A stretch of 64,000 nucleotides of DNA from Methylobacterium sp. 10 (GTDB lineage: Bacteria > Pseudomonadota > Alphaproteobacteria > Rhizobiales > Beijerinckiaceae), in contig NZ_KI912577.1 in assembly GCF_000519085.1 (NCBI RefSeq), positions 312,501 to 376,500 of the forward strand, written 5' to 3'. Under the pieces are notes generated by a model. The model did not search any database. It was not told the origin of the DNA and saw only the letters and a list, made by a program, of their open reading frames with translations. This document shows positions 56,514 to 64,000 of the stretch, in pieces. Position numbers and translations under genes: made by a program. How positions within the stretch are numbered: position 1 is the stretch's first letter; each line of letters opens with the position of its first letter.

Positions 56514-56981
56514 GGTTCGGCTTCAAGGGCCCCACTCACCGCCGCTTCCTCGCACCGTCCAGATGCGCTCGACGGGGGGATGCCTGCTCGGAACGCCATC
56601 TCATCAAACGGGGAGACGATCCCGTATCGGAAGGTGGCACGGGACATCGGGATAATCAGGCAATTTGTTTGGGAGATTTAGGAAATCGATGGCGCGTAAG
56701 TGGAGCGTCGCAGTAACAGTTTGGAACTGCTCTGATTTTCAGCACGAAGCTTGATCTTGCCGGATCAATTCGGATACTCCGCGCCACGTCGAACGATGCG
56801 GCGGTGCGCAAGCCGGGCGCCACGGGTCAGGCTGGAGCGACACCGGAACGCGAGCGTCGCGCTCAATGCCCGAGGAACCGCCGACGACGAGCCCTGCCAG
56901 GGGTCTCGGCGATTCCCGTTTGCCATGGCGTTTCGACGCAGGCGACCAGGGACTGCCGCAACCGAGGAGAACCGGACCGTT
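56514..56981. other. Non-coding divergent region upstream of hsp20 and the TonB cluster
   Basis: No convincing gene is visible in these 468 bp. A locally AT-rich part (56650-56780, with TTTGTTTGGGAGATTTAGG) may carry plus-strand promoters. Long open frames here on both strands look like products of GC-rich composition. Confidence 0.4.
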
Positions 56982-57458
56982 ATGAAAGAGGCGCACCGCG
57001 TGATCGACTTCCCATCTCTTTCTCCCGTCCGGGCCGTTGGCGCCGCACTGATGGCCGCCGCCCTCACGGTGGGATGGGCCGGCTCCGCATCCGCCCAGGA
57101 TGCGAAGGCTCCCATCCTGAAGCTCGAACTCAATCGTCTCGAGCCGTCGGGCGAGGCCTGCCGTACGTATCTCCTCGTCGACAACAGTCGTGGCACCGCC
57201 CTGAAATCCCTCAAGGTCGACCTCTTCGCCTTCGATACGGAAGGCGTCGCGCAGAAGCGCCTCGCCGTCGAACTCGGCCCCGTCCAGGACCGCAAGACCA
57301 TGGTGCGGCTGTTCGACTTCCCCGCCCTCGCCTGCCCGAAGATCGGCCGCGTCCTCCTCAACGACGTCCTCGCCTGCGAAGGCGGCGAGGCCAGCCGCGA
57401 GAGCTGCCTCGACCGGATCGAGACCGAGAGCAAGACGAGCGCAACGTTCACGCGCTGA
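56982..57458 (+). CDS. Conserved periplasmic protein upstream of exbB
   Basis: The 158-residue protein has a signal peptide of about 38 residues (hydrophobic AVGAALMAAALTVGWAG, cleavage near ASAQD). The mature part PILKLELNRLEPSGEACRTYLLVDN....LKSLKVDLFAFDTEG and the later RLFDFPALACPKIGRVLLNDVLACEG contain four or five cysteines likely to pair. I recognise it as a conserved alphaproteobacterial periplasmic protein without known function. It lies 99 bp before exbB and may belong to the TonB operon. Confidence 0.78.
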   Translation: MKEAHRVIDFPSLSPVRAVGAALMAAALTVGWAGSASAQDAKAPILKLELNRLEPSGEACRTYLLVDNSRGTALKSLKVDLFAFDTEGVAQKRLAVELGPVQDRKTMVRLFDFPALACPKIGRVLLNDVLACEGGEASRESCLDRIETESKTSATFTR

Positions 57459-57557
57459 CCTGCATGCGCCGACCCTCGGGCGGGCCGACGGCCCTTCCGA
57501 ACGCCGATCCGGTCGCCCCTCGGCGATCGCCACCCAACGAACCCCGAGGAGCCCGCC

Positions 57558-58250
<693 letters not shown>

Positions 58251-58360
58251 CGCGGCTCTCTCGACGCTCTGAACATTCCATGGCCGGCGCACACGCGGCG
58301 GTACGGTGACGACTTGCGGCGGGCCATCGAGCCGGCCGACGATGCCCCGGAGGGCGAACG

Positions 58361-58843
58361 ATGGGTATGGGTTCGGTCCGCGCCAGCGGCGGCGGCGATG
58401 ATGACGACGACCTCGATTCCGCGCCGATGTCTGAGATCAACGTCACTCCGATGGTGGACGTGATGCTGGTGCTGCTGATCATCTTCATGGTCGCGGCGCC
58501 GCTGATGACGACGGGCGTACCGGTGCAACTGCCCAAGACCACCGCCGCCAAGGTCGCCCAGGCAAAGAAGCCCCTGGAGATCTCCATCGACAAGGAAGGC
58601 AAGCCGTTCCTGGCCAAGGACGAGCTGACGGCAGAGACGATCATGCCGCGCCTGAAGGCGCTGGCGGCGGAAGACCCGAACCAGGTCATGCTGGTGCGCG
58701 GTGATAAGGACGTCCCCTACGGCAAGATCATGGAAGTGATGGGCCTCGTCGGCCAGGCCGGCTTCACCAAGGTGTCCCTCATCGCGCAATCCCCTGGCGG
58801 AGCGCTTCCAGCGCCCCCCGCGGCGAGCGGAGCACCGCGGTAG
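58361..58843 (+). CDS. exbD: TonB-system protein ExbD
   Basis: The 160-residue protein has one N-terminal helix (about 30-50) starting [22 protein letters not shown], with the proton-carrying Asp33, and a periplasmic domain with [34 protein letters not shown] and a short Pro/Ala tail. A run of Asp (DDDDD at 13-17) precedes the helix. It lies 110 bp after exbB and six bases before tonB. Confidence 0.95.
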   Translation: MGMGSVRASGGGDDDDDLDSAPMSEINVTPMVDVMLVLLIIFMVAAPLMTTGVPVQLPKTTAAKVAQAKKPLEISIDKEGKPFLAKDELTAETIMPRLKALAAEDPNQVMLVRGDKDVPYGKIMEVMGLVGQAGFTKVSLIAQSPGGALPAPPAASGAPR

Positions 58844-58848
58844 ACCCG

Positions 58849-59853
58849 ATGAGCGCCCTCGTCTCGACACGTGAACCCGGACCGCAAGGTCCCACAGGAC
58901 TGGCTGCCGCCTTCCTCGTGGCCTTCGTCCTGCACCTGACGGTGCTGGCCGGCATGATGCTGTTCGGCCAGCCGCCCAAGGCCCCCCCCGGCGAGAACAC
59001 GATTACCATCGATCTGGCGCCGCAATCGACGGAGGCCGAAGCCCCATCGGCTCCCGCCATGACGGAGGCGGTGCCCCCGCCCGCCGAACAGGCGCCCGTC
59101 GAGACGCCGGACGTGGTGGAAGAGGTACAGCCGCCGGAGATGGTGGCGGTGACGCCGCCCGAGACCACCGAGATTCCCCCCGACGAAACCCAGCCGGTGG
59201 TCACCCCCGACACGGTCACCGAAGTACCGCCGGAAGAGCAGGTGGTCACTTCCACCGCCGAGGTGGCCGAGCCTCTTGTTCCCCCGCCCCCGGTCGTGGC
59301 CAAGCCTCCCGAAGCGGTCAAGCCGCCCAAGCCCGTGGAGGTCGTTCGACCGAAGCCGAAGCCCGATCCTAAGATCGAGGCGAAGCGCCAGGAGGAACTC
59401 GAGGCCAAGCGCGAAGCCATTCGCGAGGCGAAACTGAAGGCGGCCAAGGAAGCCAAGCTCAGGGCCGCGCGCGAGACCAGCAGGCGCGCCGCTCAGGAGG
59501 GTGGGCCCGCCAGTTCGGCCTCCTCCGCCCGACAGGCCAGCACCGGCTCGTCCGCCGCAGGCAGCGATCCGAGTGCCATGAGGCAGTGGACGGGTGCGAT
59601 CTCGGCTGCCGTCAAGAGCCGCATGAACCGCAATGCCGCATCGGGAACGGCGGGCGGCACGGCTGTGGTCCGCTTCACGGTCTCGCGCTCGGGTCAGGTG
59701 CTCAGCGCCGGGCTCGCCAGCAGCAGCGGAATCAGCGTCATCGACGGGGCAGCACTCGCCGCCGTGCGCGGTTCGCTGCCGGCGGCTCCTCCCGGGGTGA
59801 GCGCCGGTTCCCTGGCCGTCACCATTCCCTTGCGCTTCAGTCCCGGCGGCTGA
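58849..59853 (+). CDS. tonB: Energy-transducing protein TonB
   Basis: The 334-residue protein has an N-terminal anchor helix (about 18-40), a long Pro/Glu/Val-rich spacer (42-165), a basic alanine-rich helix (165-215, with repeated EAKR/KAAKEAK units) and a C-terminal TonB domain (about 240-334) with GTAVVRFTVSRSGQVLSAGLASSSGISVIDGAALAAVR. It transmits proton-motive force to outer-membrane receptors; no receptor gene is in the window. It is six bases after exbD. Confidence 0.94.
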   Translation: MSALVSTREPGPQGPTGLAAAFLVAFVLHLTVLAGMMLFGQPPKAPPGENTITIDLAPQSTEAEAPSAPAMTEAVPPPAEQAPVETPDVVEEVQPPEMVAVTPPETTEIPPDETQPVVTPDTVTEVPPEEQVVTSTAEVAEPLVPPPPVVAKPPEAVKPPKPVEVVRPKPKPDPKIEAKRQEELEAKREAIREAKLKAAKEAKLRAARETSRRAAQEGGPASSASSARQASTGSSAAGSDPSAMRQWTGAISAAVKSRMNRNAASGTAGGTAVVRFTVSRSGQVLSAGLASSSGISVIDGAALAAVRGSLPAAPPGVSAGSLAVTIPLRFSPGG

Positions 59854-59866
59854 GCAGGGCGGAGCC

Positions 59867-60367
59867 GTGGCGGTCTGGTTCACCAGCGATACGCATTTCG
59901 GCGACCGACGGGCGCTGAACATCGACCGGCGCCCCTATTCCGACCTCGCCGCTCATGATGCCGGCCTCATCGCCAAGTGGAACGAGAGGATCGCGACAGA
60001 CGACACGGTCTGGCATCTCGGCGACGTGGCGCTCGGCCCCTCAGACGCGCGCATCGCCGAAATCGTCGGCGCTCTCAACGGTGTGAAGCACCTGATCGTC
60101 GGCAACAATGACGGTCCGGGCACGCTCGCCCTGCGGGACTGGGCCTCGGTGGGCCATTATGCCGAGATCGAGGTGGAGGGGCGGCGGCTCGTCCTCTGCC
60201 ATTACGCGTTCCGGACCTGGAACGGCATCGGGCGCGGCGCCCTCAATCTCCACGGCCATTCCCACGGCAGGCTCGGGCCGGCCCCACGGCAATATGATGT
60301 CGGGGTCGACGTCCATGCCTGTGCCCCGGTGCGCCTCGACCAGATCCTGGCCTCTCGCAGGCGCTGA
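59867..60367 (+). CDS. Calcineurin-like metallophosphoesterase
   Basis: The 166-residue protein starts at GTG. Metal motifs are FTSDTHFGD (5-13), WHLGDVALG (about 49-57), IVGNND (about 77-82), LCHYAF and HGHSHG (about 126-131), the full set for a small two-metal phosphoesterase of the YfcE/MJ0936-like type. The substrate is unknown. It lies 13 bp after tonB and may be co-transcribed. Confidence 0.9.
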   Translation: MAVWFTSDTHFGDRRALNIDRRPYSDLAAHDAGLIAKWNERIATDDTVWHLGDVALGPSDARIAEIVGALNGVKHLIVGNNDGPGTLALRDWASVGHYAEIEVEGRRLVLCHYAFRTWNGIGRGALNLHGHSHGRLGPAPRQYDVGVDVHACAPVRLDQILASRRR

Positions 60368-60529
60368 AAACCTGCGGAACCTTCGCCGTGAGTTCGCCGT
60401 TTGAACCGCAGACCTGCCGATGACGACCGATCTCTGGCTTTAAACTTGATCAGTTACTGACCGTACTAGGGTGCCGATGTCGAAAGACGGACAGCCCTCC
60501 TTCAACGAGACGCACAATCGGATTCTACC

Positions 60530-60844
60530 ATGCGCTTCGCTCCTGCAACGCCCATCGCCGCCTTGGGCTTCGTGCTGTGCATGATCGCTCCGACCCTAGC
60601 GGCCCCCTCCTGCCTCAAGGGTGAACGGAAGATCCAGGAGGCTGCGGCCCTTCGCTACCAGGCTCGCGAGGAAGCGCGGCTCGGCAACCGTGATCGGGTC
60701 TGCGACACGCTCGACGAAGTCGGCGATCGTTATGAGGACGCTAAGGAAGCGTTCGAAGATTGCGGTGCCGGTATTGTCGCCATCGATCTTCGCAGCGAAA
60801 CAAGGGCCCTTCGGGCTGCAAAATCGGTAAATCGCTGCGACTGA
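60530..60844 (+). CDS. Small secreted hypothetical protein
   Basis: The 104-residue protein has a signal peptide (1-24, cleavage near TLAAPS). The mature 80 residues are mainly charged helix with four cysteines (SCLKGE, RVCDTLDE, FEDCGAG, NRCD), suggesting two disulfides. No family is recognised. It stands alone on the plus strand with 162 bp upstream. Confidence 0.62.
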   Translation: MRFAPATPIAALGFVLCMIAPTLAAPSCLKGERKIQEAAALRYQAREEARLGNRDRVCDTLDEVGDRYEDAKEAFEDCGAGIVAIDLRSETRALRAAKSVNRCD

Positions 60845-60911
60845 ACTTCGTAGCGGGAACGCAGATACTTCTCCTCAGCCCTCGTCGATTGATACGTCAA
60901 AACTGGAAAAG

Positions 60912-60931
60912 AATCCGCGTTGGCGCGGATT
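60912..60931. terminator. Perfect hairpin, possible terminator
   Basis: AATCCGCG - TTGG - CGCGGATT is a perfect 8-bp stem with a four-base loop, 67 bp after the small secreted gene. On the minus strand it is followed by CTTTTCC, which would suit termination of minus-strand transcripts. Confidence 0.45.
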
Positions 60932-61036
60932 GCCTCTGCATGCGCCTGTTCGGTGCGGCGACGCACAGCCGTACCGTTTTTCCCCCGTCACAGCTTCACG
61001 AACGACGGAAAGCTTGTCCGTCGGGAGACTTCCGTC

Positions 61037-61192
61037 ATGAACGCGTCCGCCCAGCACAGCGATCTCACCCTGCTTTCGTCCCACGCCGCGCACTCGCCAG
61101 CGACCGGTCCGTCTTTCGCGGCGGCCCTGTGCGGCTTCCTCTCGACCACCGTGGCGACGACGATGGTGATGTTCCTGCTCAGCAGCCTCTGA
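61037..61192 (+). CDS. 51-residue single-helix membrane protein
   Basis: The ATG at 61037 is preceded by GGGAGA about eight bases upstream. The peptide has a polar N-terminal half (HSDLTLLSSHAAHSP) and one C-terminal transmembrane helix (about 29-50). It is convergent with the next gene, with ten bases between stops. No family is recognised; the small size makes this provisional. Confidence 0.5.
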   Translation: MNASAQHSDLTLLSSHAAHSPATGPSFAAALCGFLSTTVATTMVMFLLSSL

Positions 61193-61202
61193 TCGCCCCC
61201 CT

Positions 61203-61457
61203 TCAAGGGGCTACGAACCAGAACCGGCGCTTGGAGAACAGCATGTCCGGGTGGCCGATGGTCTGGTCACTCTGAGGACGGGCGGGAATGAGGCTACAGG
61301 GAGCCTCGATGCGCGGCGGAGCCGCCGGGAGCAGCAGTGCCGTCGATACGGGATGAAGGCCGAGCTTGGCCTGGACCTCGGGCTGACGAACGGCGACGAT
61401 GGTGAGGACCCCGGCGACGAGCCCTCCGGCGAGCGTACCGAGCAGAAAATTCATCAT
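61203..61457 (-). CDS. 84-residue membrane-anchored protein, unknown
   Basis: The protein has an N-terminal helix (about 3-22, FLLGTLAGGLVAGVLTIVAV) acting as anchor, followed by about 60 soluble residues rich in Pro and Arg. Met2 is an alternative start. No family is recognised. It is convergent with the 51-residue gene. Confidence 0.5.
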   Translation of the reverse strand: MMNFLLGTLAGGLVAGVLTIVAVRQPEVQAKLGLHPVSTALLLPAAPPRIEAPCSLIPARPQSDQTIGHPDMLFSKRRFWFVAP

Positions 61458-61753
61458 GTCAGTGGAAAGTCATGCCCGCCCGCGGCGCGGGTCTGCCCGG
61501 ACACAGCATGACGTCAAAACCTGACTGATGCGTTGCACAAGGCCGACAGAAATCTTCCTTTGTTGCATCGCACGCCATCGTGTCGGTCGATCCCGTCGGA
61601 CAGGTGAGGTCGTCCACTGCCCGCTACGTCCTCCGCCAGCTTATCGGCATGATTGGGGCGAGATCGCTCCGCTACCGGATTTTAACCTTACTCCGTCAAG
61701 GTCGGCCTCAAGCGGCCCGAATCAGCTCGGCCGCCTCGGGAGAGGGATCGGCT

Positions 61754-62113
61754 ATGTCCTACGGAGCCAGTGCCTATGCACGGGTCGCGCAGACTGCATT
61801 GACGCCGCGGGAGGCGGAAGCAGCCGTCCTGATCAAGGCGGCGGGCCGGCTTCAGACGATCCAGGCGGATTGGCAGAATCAGTCGGGAGCGCTGAACGAA
61901 GCTCTCAACTTCAATCAGAAGGTCTGGTCCATCATCGCCGGTGCCGCGACGGCACCCGACAGTCAACTCCCGATCGAGATCAAGACGAGTATCGCCGAAC
62001 TGTCGACCTTTGTCTTTAAGCGGATGATCGACACGATGATCGAGCCGAAGGCGGAGAAGCTATCGGCCCTCATCAACATCAACCACCAGATCGCCGCCGG
62101 CCTGCGCACCTGA
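61754..62113 (+). CDS. flaF: Flagellar biosynthesis regulator FlaF
   Basis: The 119-residue protein matches FlaF: an N-terminal SYGASAYARVAQTALTPREAEAAVL, then ALNEALNFNQKVWSIIAGA, and a C-terminal LSALININHQIAAGLRT (the family ends with I-IN--IA-GL). In alphaproteobacteria FlaF supports flagellin synthesis and secretion and works opposite to FlbT. The start at 61754 is chosen because the 58 in-frame codons upstream show no similarity. Flagellin and flbT are not in the window. Confidence 0.88.
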   Translation: MSYGASAYARVAQTALTPREAEAAVLIKAAGRLQTIQADWQNQSGALNEALNFNQKVWSIIAGAATAPDSQLPIEIKTSIAELSTFVFKRMIDTMIEPKAEKLSALININHQIAAGLRT

Positions 62114-62366
62114 CGCCTGCAAGGCCCCCCGCGCTCAAGCGGCGCGTGCGGGCCGCAACGCATCCAGGCACGGTGGATGAGCCGGTGGCATATCGCCCAC
62201 CGCTTGGCTGACGCGCAGGTGGCTGGAACGAACCCGGCGGCCTGCTTTTCCTCCTCGCTCGAAGGACGACGCGGACCCTCCGGCCGAACGTCGAAAGAGC
62301 CGTAGCCTGCGCTGCGACCCTCCTCTCACACCTGCTCTCAGATTGTGCAGCTGGCCCTCGCTCCCG
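62114..62366. other. Non-coding region between flaF and the FlaG-like gene
   Basis: These 253 bp separate two convergent genes. I see no gene and no clear intrinsic terminator. Confidence 0.35.
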
Positions 62367-62759
62367 TCAGGCCGTCCGATCCAGCGGTCGCTGATCTTCC
62401 TTCGCCCTGGCCGCCGTGGCTTCCGCATAGGCGCGGGCTCGAAGGATCGTGGCCTCGGGCAATTGCACGACGACATCGCCCGAATTCGGATCCACCACTT
62501 GATACACTAGACTCTTGGTGTCCTGGTCCACGGTGATGCGGCGCTCATCCGCCGTCGGAAATGCTGCGTCCGGCTTCGTCGCCGGGTCGTCGGTGACGGA
62601 CGCGTCGTCCAACCGGACATCGAAGCGCACGGGAGGGTCCAGCGGCGTGCCGACCGTTGTCGCCGGGCCGGCCTTGCGCACCGGGGCCGGGGAATTCACG
62701 AGGGGAGCGACCGGCGCGACGGGGGACATCGACATCGGAGAGATACTGAGGATCGTCAT
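62367..62759 (-). CDS. FlaG-like protein
   Basis: The 130-residue protein has an N-terminal Pro/Ala/Met-rich disordered half. The C-terminal half RRITVDQDTKSLVYQVVDPNSGDVVVQLPEATILR follows the FlaG pattern (VD--T---V--V-D--TGEV-RQIP-E--L), so I call it FlaG-like. FlaG proteins affect flagellar filament properties. Its position beside flaF supports a flagellar link. The start at 62759 (MTILSISPM) has AAGGGCG upstream. Confidence 0.68.
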   Translation of the reverse strand: MTILSISPMSMSPVAPVAPLVNSPAPVRKAGPATTVGTPLDPPVRFDVRLDDASVTDDPATKPDAAFPTADERRITVDQDTKSLVYQVVDPNSGDVVVQLPEATILRARAYAEATAARAKEDQRPLDRTA

Positions 62760-62917
62760 TGCACGCCCTTTCGAAGGTGGTCGTGGCATGCAACCAAAAA
62801 CGACGACGAGGGTGAACCAGTTCTTAAAGCCCGCCGGTTACCCACCACTCGTCCCGAAGATGACAAAGGAATTCTCAACGGGAAAGATGGTTTTTTAGGA
62901 ATTTGTCGGCGGCGCGG

Positions 62918-64000
62918 TCAGATCTCCACCGCTTCCGGCCTCGCTGTCCCGACGGCCTGGGGATCGAAGGCAACGCTTTTCACCACCGCGTAGACGGCGC
63001 GGCCGGGCGCGAGGGCGAGATCGCGCACGGAGGCACGGGTCAGGCGGGCCGCAAGCAGGACGCCGTTGCAGTCGATCTCCACCATGGACGCCGCCTCGCC
63101 GAGGGCGTGGATCGAGGCGACGTGCCCTTCGAGCAAGTTGCGCGCGCTCAAGCCCACCGGCGGCTGCGTGGCGAGGAGGACGTCACGCGCCGGCACACGG
63201 ATACGCACCACCGTACCGGGGCTCCGGGTCAGGCGGGGAACGGAGAGCCGGCCGGCACGCCCGCTCAGGCGCGTCAGACCGGTCTCGGGATCGGTCTCCC
63301 CCACGACCATGTCGAGGATCGCGCCGGCCTCGGCCTCCTGCGTGGTGAGGAGATCGGCTCGGCGAAGCACAGTATCGGCCGCGCCGACAGCGGCGACGCG
63401 ACCGGCCTCGAGCACCACGACGGTGCGCGCCAGCCGCGCCACCTCCGAGACCGCGTGGCTGACATAGACGATTGGCAAGCCGGCCTCGTCGCGCAGGCGC
63501 TCGATATAGGGCAGGATCTCCGCCTTGCGGGCCTCGTCGAGGGCGGCGAGGGGCTCGTCCATCAGCAGGAGGCGGGGACGGCTGAGCAGGGCCCGGCCGA
63601 TCGCCACCCTTTGCGCCTCGCCACCCGAGAGACCCGCCGGCCGCCGTTCGAGGAGATGGCCGATCCCCAGCAGGTCGACGACGCCGTCGAAGGCGATGCC
63701 GTCGCTCCGGCCGCGGGCGAAGGCCCTTCCATAGGCGAGGTTCCGTCGTACCGAGAGATGCGGCATCAGCCGTGCCTGCTGGAACACCACGCCGATTCGC
63801 CGGCGATGGGCCGGGACGGCGATGCCCCGCTCCGTGTCGAGCAGCGTCTCGCCCTCCACCGCGATACGCCCACGATCCGGCCGCGCCAGCCCGGCGACGA
63901 GGTCAATCACCGTGGTCTTGCCCGAGCCCGAGCGACCGAACAGAGCGGTCAGGCCGGGGCCGGCGGTGAAGGCGACGTCGAGGCTGAAGGCCCCCCGCGT
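62918..64000 (-). CDS. modC: Molybdate ABC transporter ATP-binding protein ModC, 5' end cut by window edge
   Basis: The frame is open from 64000 down to 62918 (360 codons plus stop), so the N-terminus is outside. Walker A FGRSGSGKTT lies at the visible start, Q-loop in GVVFQQARLMPHLSV, signature LSGGEAQRVAIGRALL, Walker B LLLMDEPLAALD and switch His in YVSHAV. The C-terminal third is a TOBE/MOP molybdate-binding domain (SARNLLEGHVASIHAL....RDLALAPGRAVYAVVKSVAF), which distinguishes ModC from other importers. modA and modB should lie to the right. Confidence 0.94.
   Translation of the reverse strand, partial: TRGAFSLDVAFTAGPGLTALFGRSGSGKTTVIDLVAGLARPDRGRIAVEGETLLDTERGIAVPAHRRRIGVVFQQARLMPHLSVRRNLAYGRAFARGRSDGIAFDGVVDLLGIGHLLERRPAGLSGGEAQRVAIGRALLSRPRLLLMDEPLAALDEARKAEILPYIERLRDEAGLPIVYVSHAVSEVARLARTVVVLEAGRVAAVGAADTVLRRADLLTTQEAEAGAILDMVVGETDPETGLTRLSGRAGRLSVPRLTRSPGTVVRIRVPARDVLLATQPPVGLSARNLLEGHVASIHALGEAASMVEIDCNGVLLAARLTRASVRDLALAPGRAVYAVVKSVAFDPQAVGTARPEAVEI

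Overview
The window is a gene-dense, GC-rich stretch of alphaproteobacterial chromosome. Gene content and order point to the Rhizobiales and most likely to Methylobacteriaceae (Methylobacterium/Methylorubrum). Supporting signs are a complete nuoA-N operon followed by birA, rnj and an epimerase, a RegB/RegA redox pair, an intracellular PHB depolymerase, a FlaF-type flagellar regulator, DUF1150 next to a small heat-shock protein, and dispersed palindromic repeats of a rhizobial type. The genus is an inference from family knowledge, not from a database match. I see no insertion sequence, prophage, CRISPR array, tRNA or rRNA gene.

Layout. 1-5.5 kb: a truncated DUF3016 gene (TTG start), DUF2244, nth, purC and small envelope proteins including an IalB-like one, then a YgjP-type metallopeptidase. 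5.5-9.4 kb: phaZ divergent from regB-regA. 9.5-12 kb: purS-purQ, apt and an inositol monophosphatase. 12.2-18.2 kb: central carbon genes on the minus strand (gap, a coiled-coil membrane protein, pgk, fba, a divergent ThiE-like protein and a Sel1-repeat protein). 18.6-21 kb: DUF4164, zapA, a probable 6S RNA, 5-FCL and ymdB. 21-21.7 kb: a decayed tract that still reads as a chagasin-type protease inhibitor with a frameshift. 22-24 kb: a MotA/MotB-like pair, then a 34-residue membrane peptide under a perfect alphaproteobacterial LexA box. 24.4-29 kb: a glycosyltransferase, lolD, lolC/E and proS. 29.2-29.4 kb: a candidate small RNA with its own promoter and terminator. 29.5-48.3 kb: one long minus-strand block, nuoA-N, birA, rnj, mce and DUF1467. 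48.7-52.5 kb: a GT4 glycosyltransferase and a glycogen-debranching-type enzyme. 52.6-56.4 kb: infC (ATT start), a glycosyltransferase, an alpha/beta hydrolase, DUF1150 and hsp20. 57-60.4 kb: a periplasmic protein, exbB-exbD-tonB and a phosphoesterase. 60.5-64 kb: small envelope proteins, flaF, a FlaG-like gene and a truncated modC.

How the genes work together. Most of the window is housekeeping: lower glycolysis/Calvin enzymes, purine synthesis, complex I with linked RNA decay and biotin attachment, Lol lipoprotein export, and TonB energisation. The least explained and most interesting item is the SOS-controlled micro-membrane-protein at 23955-24059, which by size, topology and control resembles the Caulobacter cell-division inhibitor SidA. 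Next are the small RNA locus at 29.3 kb, the relic protease-inhibitor locus at 21 kb, the His-rich loop in NuoL and the non-canonical ThiE homologue.
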